A DNA stretch of 64,000 bases. Origin: Rallus limicola (lineage: Eukaryota; Chordata; Aves; Gruiformes; Rallidae). Below the pieces are notes generated by a model. The model was not told the origin of the DNA. It worked only from the letters and a program-made list of their open reading frames with translations, and made no database searches. The position numbers were made by a program, and so were the translations under genes. Below, in pieces: positions 13,170 to 24,602 of the stretch. The DNA lies in NCBI GenBank assembly GCA_022605955.1, contig JAKCOZ010000020.1, positions 2,469,001 through 2,533,000 of the forward strand, in the 5' to 3' direction. Positions within the stretch are counted from its first letter, which is position 1, and each line of letters starts with the position of its first letter.

Positions 13170-13437
13170 GTTTAGGACAAGAGGTAATTGAGAGAAGATA
13201 GGTTTAGATTAGATATTAGGAAGAAATTCTTCCCTGTGAAGGTGGTGGGGTCCTGGCACGGGGTGCCCAGAGAAGCTGTGGCTGCCCCTGGATCCCTGGC
13301 AGGGTTCAAGGCCAGGTTGGATGGGGCTTGGGGCACCCTGGGCTAAGTGGAGGGTGTCCCTGCCCATGGCAGGGGGTAGGACTAGGTGGGCCTTGATGTC
13401 CCTTCCAACCCAAACTAGTCTGTGATTCTGTGATTGG
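13170..13437 (+). mobile_element. CR1 LINE 3' end, plus strand
   Basis: A CR1 fragment of about 270 bp. The 5' part (AGGACAAGAGG ... TTAGATATTAGGAAGAAATT) corresponds to the RLDIRKKFF segment of the ORF2 C-terminus. It continues as a readable WHGVPREAV-type segment and AGGGTTCAAGGCCAGGTTGGA, the FKARLDGA segment. The 3' part reads GTCCCTTCCAACCCAAACTA, and the tail GTGATTCTGTGATT ends near 13437. Little of the frame is broken, but it covers only the last part of the protein. It is dead because of 5' truncation. Confidence 0.95.
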
Positions 13438-13484
13438 ATTAGGCCAGACAGGTTGTCCAGCACTTGACTTGTCTTGCAAAGACT

Positions 13485-13519
13485 CCCTACTAAACACCCT
13501 ACTAAACACCCTACTAAAC
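13485..13519. repeat. Short tandem repeat, 12-bp unit, three copies
   Basis: The unit CCCTACTAAACA is repeated about 2.9 times (13485, 13497, 13509) with no mismatch. It lies about 50 bp downstream of the CR1 tail at 13437. It is a small slippage or duplication product with no functional implication visible. Confidence 0.95.
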
Positions 13520-15025
13520 CAAAGATTGGAATACTTTGTGTGTGTGAGGGTTTTTTTCAGCCTGACTCTGAATAATTTAGTAGCCATATCTGTTTTTTGA
13601 GATCTCTTTTCAGTCACTCTGGCTTGCTAATTGTTGTCTGATGGATGGTTGTGGAATAACTGTGTTGTAGAGCTCTCCCCTGTGCTGGAGTTCCCTGCTC
13701 TGAACGTTCTTTGGCTGCTACCCACCACTTCTGTCAAATTCTATCAGCATCTCTGCTGCAGCATCAGAAGCAGCAGCTGAATGCCTAAGTGTCCTCTTTC
13801 TCACCTTAATGATGCCATCCTCTTTATGTTGCTTGGTGGGGGTTAGCACCGTGGTTCCTGCACGTTTGGAGGGAAGGCAGAGCTGCACTACTTGGTCAGT
13901 AGCTGCAGTCTAAGTGATGTGTTAAAGATTGGTACTTGAAAGATCATAATGTAAGCAGCATCTTCTCTTGGGGCCTCAGGCATGGAACGTTTATTTTCTA
14001 GGATATATTTCTGATGAGTGCATTTCTTTGCTTCTTTACTGTGCTGTACAATTCAGAAGACAGAGAGGAACTGCTAGATGTAAATGACTGAAGGGGAAAG
14101 CTTTCTTGATCTGTTGGACTTCTTTGTTTTCATTTATTGGTATCCTTACCAGAGTGCTGTAAAAAAGCCACGATAAACTATAATTGTGGAAGCAACTGGT
14201 CCTAGGTAACATTTTTAATCTGTAAAAACATGTATTTCTTCCAGCTCAGTGCCATTTTTGTGAGAATATCTACAATCAAGAAATAATAGCACATCTCTTT
14301 TGTCAGCTAGCTGTCTGCTTCAAGATGTGAGTCCAGATGTCTACCAGAAAACAGATGTACAAACTACATATAAACAGATAAGACAGATACATTAGTCAGT
14401 GTCTAAGTAAATCCTGCTACTTCCCAAATCGTCCATGCATTAAAAAAATTGCTTTTTTTCCCCTCAAGAAAAGGCTTCTGTTCAGAAGAGTGATGGAACA
14501 TTTTCTGTTGTTTTTGAAATCTCCCTAATTTCCTTGCCTAATAAATGTCCCAATACATATTTGAGGAGACTCAGTTGTGTTCAGAAGCCATCTGTTTAGA
14601 CACAGAAATATTCTGCCCTCCTTGTTAGCTCTATTTGTTATTTCAATTTCTTCTATTTACAGCAATGAGCTGCATATTACTTTTAACATAATTAATTCTT
14701 GTCTTAATGACTAGATGTTACTGCCACAGGAGGATTTGAACCTTTAAATGTGACAAACTTGAGGCACCATATATTTTAAAAATCTAAAGAGAGAAAGAAC
14801 TCCAGAAAGTTACATAAAGGGAGTGACAAGAATTGCCTGTCTGAGAGGCCAAAAAGAAGGAATTTTGTTGTCAAGACTCATGAAAACTCAATCAGAACAC
14901 CAAAATTAGTTTAGATAGCACAGGTGAGTAGAAAAGTCAGCAACAGAAATCTCAGGAGCAGCAAAAGGCCAAGAGGGGCGTTAAGTTGGCAGTGTAGCTC
15001 TCAACTTAATCCTCACAGTCCTTGG
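13520..15025. other. Gene-free unique DNA
   Basis: No gene, RNA or mobile element was recognised. AT-rich unique sequence precedes the long open frame that begins at 15026. Confidence 0.6.
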
Positions 15026-15382
15026 ATGGCCAAGAGGCCTCCCCACTTCCACAGCCTTCTATATGGTGGGAATGGAGAAGCTACTATAAATAGGAATATC
15101 ATGCTGTGTTTCCCCAAAATACACAACCTTAGGTCCCCTGGATGTCTGGATGATACAGACCCAAATGAGAAAAGGGGGAAACTGGCATTGACAGGTCCAT
15201 ATCATGTGATTTACTTTCACAGAGGCATGGGTTTCCTCCTTCCAACTGACTCCAAGGTTTGGGTTACTGTGAGAGTCACCATTTCAAAGAGGTTAAAAAC
15301 TGGGACCTGTAGTATGAACCTACAGGATGGTAAGAAAAGACTGGTTTTACTGGGAGCCAGGGACATTTATTGGCTTTTTTGA
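15026..15382 (+). other. Longest open frame in the window; unrecognised, probably chance
   Basis: The frame is open for 152 codons from an upstream GTG at 14924, but the first ATG is at 15026, leaving 118 codons. The predicted product is basic and mixed in composition. It has no signal peptide, no transmembrane segment, no cysteine or zinc pattern, and no family motif I know. The local base composition matches the flanks. A rough estimate for 64 kb of such AT-rich DNA in six frames gives around one open frame of this length by chance. It could be a degraded processed copy or an exon, but nothing visible supports either. No splice context or polyadenylation context stands out. Confidence 0.2.
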
Positions 15383-15547
15383 TGCAGAAAGCTCCCCTTG
15401 TTCATGCTGACGCTGAGGTGAGCACTGCAGTCAGGTGTAACTCAGAACCAAAGCATCAGGTCTTCTGGCGAGAACTCAAAGATCCACTTTTCCAAAATAG
15501 CTGTAGCTTGTGAATAGGTCTGCAATTAACAAGGGCTGATGGCAAGG

Positions 15548-15660
15548 TGGGGTTTTTTTTCTTTTGTTTGGTTTGGGGTTTTTTTGTTTGTTTGTTTGTT
15601 TTTTTGTTTGGGGTTTTTTTTTTTGGTTTGGTTTTTTTTTTTGGGTTTATTTTGTCTTGG
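15548..15660. repeat. T/G-rich low-complexity tract (TTTG-type)
   Basis: About 110 bp of T-runs broken by G doublets, triplets and quadruplets, including TTTGTTTGTTTGTTTG and several GGGGTTTTTTT blocks. The plus strand has almost no A or C. Open frames crossing it on either strand (poly-Phe/Gly/Val or Lys/Asn/Gln products) are composition artefacts. Similar shorter tracts lie at 37295-37396 and about 40656-40680. Confidence 0.9.
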
Positions 15661-17880
15661 TTGTGGATTTTTTGTGTTTCTGAGGACAGGTCCAGTCTTC
15701 ATAGTGAAGTGAGTGGTCAAGCTATGATTAGGCAATGTTTGGACTTGCATGCTTGGGTTTGAGAAGGATAGGTGATTTCTTGCTATGGTAGATGTGACAT
15801 ATATTGATTATATTGTTTCTTAGCATGTTTCATTTGTTGCTGAGGCGTTATCATTGTTATCTAAATGGCCCTTCTTCCTGTTGTGTAGCTTTTAGGCCGT
15901 TAATGTTACCAGAATTCTGCAGCAAAATGATGTCTCCATCTAAGTTCCTTAACTCCCTCCTTATCTTCTCAGTAAATAAACCTGATAACTTTATTGCAGA
16001 GCACGGTCAGGAATTTACATGGCCTTATTTTACAGTCCTTTACCCTCTGTGTCAGTACTTGGTCAATTAGCAATAGATCCATTCAGGAGCATGAGTGTAG
16101 AATGTAAAAGCTCCTTTTAGACTGGTAATGAGACCTTGTCTTTCAGTGGTTAAAATAATTAAGCTCTTTTTCATTCACTTCTGGCATGTCAGGGCTTCTT
16201 TATGTACTCCTGAGTGATGAATTGGAGAAAAGTGTATTTCCTGCCTTTCACTATTAGTATTAACTTCTGCTGATTCTGAGAAGAATGAAACTGTCAGGTA
16301 ATGAAAGTAGAAACAGTATTTTTCTGCTCCTTCCCTCCCCCTTCGCCATGCATCCAGAAGAGAATGTGATTTCCCAGAACTGTGGGTGACAAGGATCCAG
16401 TTATTATTAGATATTATTAGTTTATGCAGATATATTCACTGACGTGGTCAAATTTCCATATCCTCTGTCACCGCCTGATGGCATTGTAGCTGTGTCATGT
16501 CTTTTCATGATGATTTTGTTGTTGTTGATACAATTAGCACGCCCTGACCCAGAGGCTTAAAGTCCTGTAGATCCCAGTAGATGGTCAGGTGGGTAAGTGA
16601 AATATAAAGTTCCACCTGGAAGCAAAGCTCATCTTTCTAAGATACTTTGCAGGGTCACTCATGGCTGGGTTACAAGGCCTGTTCTTACTTTTCCCAACTG
16701 TTTAAAAATTTTCACTGAATTACCTGTCTAGAAATCTCATGGAATCTGAGAATCAGCTAGAAACCAGAAATTGCTGTTTCAGTAATGATGAATCCAGGCA
16801 CAGTAACTCTATGGCCTTAACTTAAGCTAATTTTAAACATCTGCAGGGAGTATTTAAGGGGGGAAACTTTCAATAATTTGTGGTTTGGCAAGAGCATCTT
16901 ATGGTTTATTATTATACCACACACACCTATCTTGGTTATGGAAGTGGTGTTCTGATTTTCATGGAGAGGAAATGGAGGAGCCAAATTAGGGTAAGGTGAT
17001 AGTAACATATCTTCTCCTGTCACACCTATAAATGTGAATTAGATGCAGTTTATTGAGAGTGAGAGGCAAAGACGCAAGTTCAGCTAGACATTGGAAAAGC
17101 AGGTTTTAAGGAATTATGGACTTATCTATATTTTGAATTAAAGGAACAGTTATCTGGTAAAATCCTGAAGTTGGCAAAAAAGAAAAATCAATAGTTCTGG
17201 TAGGTTTCTCCAATGTGAAGGGATGAGTTTTTATACTCCCTGCTAAAGCACAAAATGAATTCCTGCTTTGAAACAGGCTTTATCGTGGATTTCAGCGATG
17301 CTATGTCCTTAAAATAAAATTAGCCAATCCAGCAGTAAAGAGTTTTGCTAATCCTTCAGGTTTTATCATGAGCGAGGAGAATGTTGGAAGCTCCAAAAAA
17401 TGCTGTAGAAAGGAGGAAATGGGAATTCATCTTTCGTGGGATTCCCGGTCTGTGTAATGAACTTAGACTGCTTCTCTGGAGAAACTAGATGTTCTAAAGT
17501 TAATAATTAAAAAGCCCATGAATGGGAAATTTCTAAGAATTGGAACTCTTATTAATTATAAAGGTGATGAAGCAAACTTCAAATGAGCAGCGTGAGATCG
17601 ATTTCTATACAGCTTTAGAGTATTTTGACATTCCATAAAGGCTTCCATATTGATCTTCAAATAGAAGAGAGATGTCTTTTTACCAGAGGGAAAGCTGAAA
17701 GAATTGCAATTTATGGTCTAGTTTAGAAAATTTTTGTTGTTTCCTATGGGGCTTTTTTTTTAGAGCTGAAAACTTTAAATAATGCCAGTGGTAGAGTATT
17801 GATTGATGTCTTGGATTGTCAGTCTGTGCCTGCATCCTTATTTTCCTGAAGTGCCGTTCTGCCTGAGCTTTCTCTCAGAA
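15661..17880. other. Gene-free unique DNA
   Basis: No gene was seen. Open frames are 88 codons or fewer and unrecognised. The stretch 17417-17640 has homeodomain-type AT cores (TTAATAATTAA, ATTAATTATAA) set in mixed sequence with a few CpGs. This style is common in conserved non-coding DNA, but conservation cannot be judged from one sequence. Confidence 0.55.
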
Positions 17881-17911
17881 GTGGGATTTAACATTTTTGC
17901 ATTTTCAAATA

Positions 17912-18104
17912 GAAAGGCAGCGATGAGATCTACAGTCAGAAGATGTTCTGTCAGACAGCTCTTCGCTCCTGGAGCCATCAGCGTGTGTGGCTCTATTACA
18001 GAAGGAAAACAAGCAGCTGCTAATGGCAAGGAGCAGCAGGGTAGCAACAGGAGGCTTAATTATGCCCAAACTGCACAATGTTTAGGTGCACCTGGCACCC
18101 TTAG
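17912..18104 (+). other. GC-richer patch: candidate enhancer or cryptic exon
   Basis: This 193-bp block is clearly less AT-rich than its surroundings. A pyrimidine-containing stretch ending in AG (17910-17911) precedes it, and GTAGGT (from 18105) follows it. That is the arrangement expected of an internal exon, and the plus-strand frame through it is open (17806-18108 from ATG). The encoded sequence is unrecognised. An alternative reading is a regulatory element. It contains an E-box followed by a homeodomain-like core (AAGCAGCTGCTAATGG) and, farther along, a CTTAATTATG core. Both readings are inference from short motifs. Confidence 0.25.
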
Positions 18105-20708
18105 GTAGGTTATATAGGGTTTTTTTTTATTACAAAGATTTCAGTGAAAGAAAAGCTCTTTAGGTTTTAGCAATGGTTCTGAAGAGGCATTTTATCCCTA
18201 TAAATGCTAATTCACTGGCTGATTTTTGAAGTGTACCCTCTAGGTGTCAGGTGATGCTTCTAGAAATAGAGTTTCAGGGTGTCAGGTCTGTTAAGTAAAA
18301 AGCAAGGCATGTTATGGAGTAGCCTAATTACCTGCAGGAGATAGATATAGTTCTGCGGCATGGGCCGTTGCTTGTGAGCCACCTGGCTGCAGCAGAACGT
18401 GCCAGGCTGAGTGTACAGCACGAAGCAGTGAAAGTAGGGAAGGAAAAAACCCTCATTTTCATGTTTATGGTGTTCTGAGAGAGTCAGGGTCACCTCTCTC
18501 CTCTTCTGACTGGTTTGGAGCAGTGTGTCTTCTGCTGGAGCACTTTAGTGTCCGCTATGAGTGTCCTCTCTAAGGGTTCCCAGGACCAAAGAGGGGTGGC
18601 TTTCGCTGGGTGACTTATGACTTATTCCCTCTTATTGAAGCATCTGTTCCTTTGTTGGCCCTTTAATGCCCTGAAGAAGCTCAGTGCTCAGAGCAAGCAG
18701 ATCTTTACTTCTGCTATTCATGCTGTCCTTTCCTAATCCAAAACTTCTGACTCAATGGGAGGACTCAATTCATTGGCTTTTAGCAATTCTGTTAGGAGGC
18801 TGAACAGTCAAGGAGTCAGTATTATGGGATTGTCTTAGTCTTCTGTCAATTTTGGATTAAACAAGAGAGATCCAGTGAGTCTTTGAAGTGCATGTGTATG
18901 TATTCAGAGTTTAGTTCCTGGCCAATCGAAGAGTAAAAGATTATACCCTAAAAACCCCCAAATTAACTCAGTTGTCCATAATATTTCAGATTGTCTCAAT
19001 ACATTTAGAGAAGATGGAATATAATTCAGGTTATAATTAGTCCCATTCAAAATTTATTTATAAATTATCTGACATTTCATCAGGAATAAAACCCCTTGGG
19101 TTTTGAGTTGTATAGAGTGGAGACCAGATGTTAAACTGGGAAACAGGGTCAGGCGACTGACAAACGATGTAGAGTTGATTTTGCCTCCTTTGGGTGCAGT
19201 CTTATTCTAAGCAGAATTTCTTAAACTGTCAGTCTTCATTGAGAAAAGTATCAGTACTCATAAATCATTTTTAGCATTTTTGTGATATTCCTCTAAAGGT
19301 GAATTTCACGTTGGGTTTTCATTCATTAAGGTCAAGAATTTTCCCCAAGCCTGATATGTTTTTCTCCTTACTCAGCATTTCTAAATAGCTGACTTTAAGG
19401 CTGTGCTCTGTTAAAACTGATTTATATTTTCTATGGCGTGAGGTGTAAATTTTTAAAGAAGGTATTAAAATTTAAGTAAACTCCCTGGTTCATCCTTATC
19501 TTTCAAATCCTCGAGGTGAAAATAGTGTAGGAGAAAACCAGTGAATTTAAGTTTCCCTAACTTTCTTATTTTGAGGAAGTAATAAAATTCTGAGTTTTCC
19601 CAACAGCAGACAAATCTGAATGAAGTCAACAGAAAGTAAAATTATAGGTGACCTGTCAATAACTTCTGAGGAAATAAATATATAGCTTCTGAGGAAACAT
19701 ATAGATAGCTATAAAGTGTATTTTCACAGAAAGAAGAAGAAAGAAATCTTACATTAACTACAAGCTTCTTAGTTTCTTTGTGTGCTTAAAGTAAAACCAT
19801 CTCAGTTTTGAGCTGCTAAAAGTTGATCCACTAGTCTCTAATACTCTTTCAGCACTTCTGTGGAGACTTTGAGTACTCAGAGAAAAGATGACTATGGCAG
19901 AATTCTAACCAAATAAAATAGATCAAGATTAAAGAGCTTTACATCTTAAAAAAAAAAATAAAAAAGAAATCTAGGAATTTTGAAGTGAGCAATGAAAAAC
20001 TTCAGGGTGTTACTAATATGTTCCTCCACATGTCATTGTTCTACATAGGAAATTCCCATTACCTGAATGGCTTAATTATGATTTGAATTTAGTGTTGGAA
20101 CAATGTCTGAGACTCTTAAGAACTTCAGTGAGCTAAACTTCAATTTTATTTTCATTTTATATAGGGTAAAAAGGTTGGCAAACTTTCCATAGCTTGAAGC
20201 TATAGTATCCTCATAATATTTTGTTAATTGTCATTCTTTACATTTAGTCATTTCCCTTTTGTTTCAAACTAAACTGTGTATAATCTTTGTCTCATAGTCC
20301 TTGTAGTTGTGTTCTACCTTGCATAATTTTGACACACTATCCAACTGTAGTACATTTTAAATGGAGCTTGAAACATGTCTAATTTAGGAAATATTTACAT
20401 ATAATCAAGGAAACATGACAGGGAAATCTATTTAGTAGCAATGCAATCAGCACTCTAATTGATATTGGAAATCTTTCCAGGAGGACACAGTTAGTTTAGC
20501 AAAACAGTTATGGCTTCATATATTGCACGCAGAGGAAGCCAGCAAATTGCACTGCTTATTTATTTACCCCCTTCATTATTATAAATAATATTATTGTGTG
20601 GATTATATTTTTACCTATTTAGCAAATTTGCTTTGCCATGACTCAGTAGACCAAGTTGCATTTTGTTCTTGATATTCTTTTCAGGATTCATACTGGGGAG
20701 GGGTGGAG
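18105..20708. other. Gene-free AT-rich unique DNA
   Basis: No gene was found, and open frames are 77 codons or fewer. An imperfect repeat of CTTCTGAGGAAA occurs twice about 24 bp apart near 19663-19698. The rest is strongly AT-rich sequence with no recognised repeat family. Confidence 0.6.
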
Positions 20709-20757
20709 AAACCCATCAACAAAATCCCAAACCAAAACACCTCAACAACCCCCCCCC
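20709..20757. repeat. CA/AAC-rich tract ending in a C9 run
   Basis: This A/C-only-biased stretch (ACCCATCAACAAAATCCCAA and similar) ends with nine consecutive C (20749-20757). Its strand composition is the mirror image of the T/G-rich tracts elsewhere in the window. It is low-complexity sequence. The 72-codon frame crossing it is an artefact. Confidence 0.75.
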
Positions 20758-23700
20758 AGAACCAGAGCTGCCCAAAGGCTTGGTTTGCTAATGCTTTTCT
20801 TATCAGAAGGACAACTCACATAAAGGAGAAGCCACAATTTCAATCAAGTGTGATAGTGTGTGAGGATTTCACAGTGGGTCTAACCAGTGCTTCAACTTGC
20901 ATCCCTTCTTGCAATATGTAGCCAAAGCCTTTTCCCTATCAAATTTAAAGGAATTATTCTAGTTACTTGTTATAACCCATAATATCTTAAAGTGCTTTCA
21001 AATAAATGTGGAGATTTTGTGGGGGAAAAATTGTCTGGCTTTGTACCTTGTGTACTGCTGGCAGTTTTGAGGGTGAGCTGTGGTTGGGGGGCACAGGCTT
21101 GCTGCCAAGTAAGCAATTTGACAGGAAAGATAGCAAAGAAGGGCTTTAGCACTGCTTGCTTCCAGTGTTCTGTGGCTGAAGGAATTTCTTCCTTCTCTTT
21201 CCCCCTTTCTCAAGGACATCATCCATCAGCAGCAACAAAGAACACCCTTGCCAGCTCTAGTTACTTGGGCTGAGCCCAGTGACAGTGACTGGGAGACCCC
21301 CAGGGTTTGTGGGAGCAAGATGTTCTGGGCTGAAAGGCTGAGACTCAGTTTGGCCAGCACTTTTTTTCTGTCTGACAGCAGGATCATATGACTATAGCTT
21401 TGCCCACTCCTTTCCCTTAATTCCTCACTGTTAAATTCCTACTTGGTTTTATGGCAAGGATAACTTTCTTTTCACTTTCTGTAGTTTCAGTGATGTACAA
21501 ATATTGAAGAAGCTAATTTGCTTGTAGGCAATGTTTTATTAAATACATTTGTGTCATTCATGTATCCAGCAATGTGCTGATTCTTGGATAACAGCCACAT
21601 TTTTATAATGCAGTAGCCTAGTGCTAGCTGTTATGATGTGTGAATCGGTGCCCAGGAGATGAGCATTTCCACTTATTGAAACTAGCTGTGAAAATAATAG
21701 ATACAGCTCTAGGCTTGAGATGTGGGTGCTGTTTATTTCCATTTGGGTTGTGGGTTGTTTTTGTTTTTTTTTTTTGAGAGATCTTGCTTCTTTTCTTGAG
21801 CACAGAATCTATTGTCTACCCAAGGAAATGGGTTATAAATCAAAACTTTCTGGCTCCTGTGTTCAACAAGAATTTAGAACTCTCTTTTTTTTTTCCCCTT
21901 TTCCCACTTTAAATGTTCTCACATGCAACATTTCTTGAGCCAACTGCTAAAAGTTCTCTTCATGTAACTTAGTGACAGCCTGAGCGGCTGTACCAGCACA
22001 GGAGAATACAATCTTTCCTTTCATTTTCATTGCTATGGTTATATGAGTTCAATATAAAGTTACTAATTTCTTGGAGGCGAAGGCAGTCAGTGTCAGATTT
22101 AAAAGGCTATGAATCTTAATATTGGTCTGCACAGAAAATGTAATATGTAATACTTACTGCTTTAGTGAGACAGTGAGCAAAACACAAGATGATGATAAAG
22201 GAATAACGGGGTCTTAACACTGCTAGGAAACCGTGGGATGCTGCTTGTCTAGACGTACCTCAGAAGCTGAGGAATCAAGGGAGAAAAAACACTTGTTCAC
22301 CAATAGTTAATGAGCTGTCTCACTCTGACAAAGGTTAAGGCATTGAAATCTCTGGTAATTTGAGATTCAATCTACTGTATTTTATGAAGGTGTAATGCAT
22401 TTTTATAGAAACTGCTCCAAAGATTTAAAAATATTTATTTATGCTTTTTATAGTGCTCAATATTCTGGGGGGAAAAAAAATCTCTAATAATTTCAATAGG
22501 ATGGTTTTAAACCAAATATAATAGTGTGCTGTTTTCTAGGCAGTTCTTTAGTACTTTTCTATAAAGGTAGTAATTTTGAAATGACTAAGAAAGTCACCTT
22601 TTCAGAGCCATAACACATGATCTGAATTAAATAGATCATTGGATTGGCTCAGGCATCTTGTGAAAACTCATTTTGAATCAACTCTAACTCAATACAAGGA
22701 GTAAACTAGCAAAATTTGCATGGAGAAAATGGGTTTGTTAGCCTATTCTTTAGTCAGTGTTGCTTGAATGTTTTAAAGAACTAGTCACACACCCTAATTC
22801 ACAACAGGACTTGTCCATGAAATACCAGTACAGTGAGTGAGTAAGGTGATGTATTCCTGTATAGTCCTTTCCCATATCAAGTCCAGCTATTTTAGAAGAC
22901 AAGAAATTAGAGATAAAACAGGAAATTCAAAGGCAATACAATTCCCTGTCTGCCAAAGAAAGCATAGGTTAGCAATTTAATTGCCAGTAACATTATTAAA
23001 TGGAAATCTGCATCACTGTAACTATATTCAGGCAAATGGAGAGCATCCTTCTGATGCACGGTGTTCATGAGAGTGCCCTTTCTTGGTGCCAACATTATTT
23101 AAAAATTCCAGAACAGAAAGAATTCTTAACTTTATTTTTTTTGGTTTTAGGTGTTTGATATTGTCTTAAGGTGTTTTTCTTTATAAAGCTTAGATACCCT
23201 TAACTAAATATTTTGGAATTTAAAGAGTCTTGTTACTGCAAAATGTAGTAGTAGGGTCATATAAATTCTAATTTACTGGATACACTGTAGAGCACTGTAG
23301 TAGTTTCAAAATTATGCATTTCTTTTGACCCATATAAAAAATTTCCTAATTTGTGTTTCACAGAAGATGAAATTTTAACTCTTTGATACAATTTGCATTG
23401 TGGTTACTATTTTAATGATAAACATTTTTGTGGGAATGAAACAAAACGTTTCCAGCAGTTTAAATCCCCACATGATTTATGTGCCCAACTCCCATGACTT
23501 TGTTGATTGGTTTATTTGTTTTGCTGGTAGACACATTATAATCAAGCTTTCTTCATAGTTAGGGACTAATCCCACTCCCACTGGAATATATATCAAGGGT
23601 TATAGAGAGTGAAGTTAGAATTCTAGTTGCACCACTGTGCTGAGTAACAGTCTATAGCTTTTGGGCTTATCTCAGTATCTCTCTTGGAACAATGATGCTC

Positions 23701-24107
23701 TCAGCCAGGATGTCAGAGCTAAGCAGGAAAAATTTTTCCTTTTTCATTGTGCAGATCTCATTTAGATGAATTACAGAGGGGTCACAGCTTTTCATTAGAG
23801 ATAATCACTTTTATTAAATCACAGGCACCATTGTTTCTTCCTTCGTACATATTGAGAGCCAGACTGGAAGTAATCCAAGCAGATTCATTTTTGCCTGAAG
23901 TAGCAAAAGAAGTGAAAAACTGCATATTCTAAACTGTCCTTCCAGCCACTGCTGTTTCAGGATCCTAAGAAAGGTAAAGAAGTAAAGGAAAGGAAAGTCA
24001 GTTAGTAAATTATTGGAAGAATCCAAGAGATACAACTACAAAGAGATATTTGAGGACATTTCCTAACACCATATTTCAAAATCATAAATCTGTCTAAGCA
24101 ATCTTCA
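20758..24107. other. Gene-free unique DNA
   Basis: No gene is supported. Overlapping open frames at about 20992-21273 on both strands (93 codons plus, 74 minus) are unrecognised and lie in slightly GC-richer sequence. T-runs occur at about 21760-21775 and 21884-21895. Nothing else was identified. Confidence 0.6.
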
Positions 24108-24198
24108 CCTGGTCTAGTGGAGCTTACTGCAGGGGGATTGGACTAGATGACCTTTAAAGGTCCCTTCCAACCTTAGACACTCTGTGATTCTATGATTA
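24108..24198 (+). mobile_element. CR1 LINE, terminal 3' fragment, plus strand
   Basis: About 90 bp of the CR1 3' end. It contains GGGGGATTGGACTAGATGAC, then GGTCCCTTCCAACCTTAG and the double tail CTGTGATTCTATGATT. The GACTAGATGACCTTTAAAGG wording differs from the other copies in this window, so it probably belongs to a different CR1 subfamily. It is severely 5'-truncated with no ORF2 sequence left. Confidence 0.93.
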
Positions 24199-24356
24199 GT
24201 TGTTAAGAAGCATCCTGGATATTTTATCTTTTGCACCATGAGAGTCAGTGATGTGTGTCTCTATTCCCTCCAGAAGACAATATTCCATCAGTTCTTCCTA
24301 CTGTTCCTTTCTTGTATAACTCAGGAGAAGGTATGCACATTGAACTCTTACAAGAG

Positions 24357-24398
24357 TAATTACAAGAGAATTCCAAGTAATTACAAGAGAATTCCAAG
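24357..24398. repeat. 21-bp tandem duplication
   Basis: Two identical copies of a 21-bp unit (TAATTACAAGAGAATTCCAA plus G) occupy 24357-24377 and 24378-24398. A partial third copy (TTACAAGAGTAAT) lies just upstream. This is a recent small duplication, since the two full copies have no mismatch. Confidence 0.95.
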
Positions 24399-24576
24399 CT
24401 GTTGGAATTTTCTAGAAGTGGGTTGAGTAGGATTCCTTGCACCCATTCACTTCCTTTCATTTCACTCCCTCACATCTACGGTTTGTCCATTTTTTTCCTG
24501 ATTTCTTTGGAAATAAATTTCTTTTGTTATTGAGCTAACGGGGAAAAGTGTTTCTGTTGGCTTCCCTTACTGTGAG

Positions 24577-24602
24577 ATCATAGATTTATTGGATTTGAAG
24601 GG
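24577..24602 (-). mobile_element. Possible badly decayed CR1 tail
   Basis: ATCATAGATTTATTGGATTT followed by GAAGGGC resembles the reverse-complement CR1 start (ATCATAGAATgg...GGAAGGGACC). The resemblance is lost after about 26 bp. It could be a very old or very short CR1 remnant, or chance. Confidence 0.3.
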
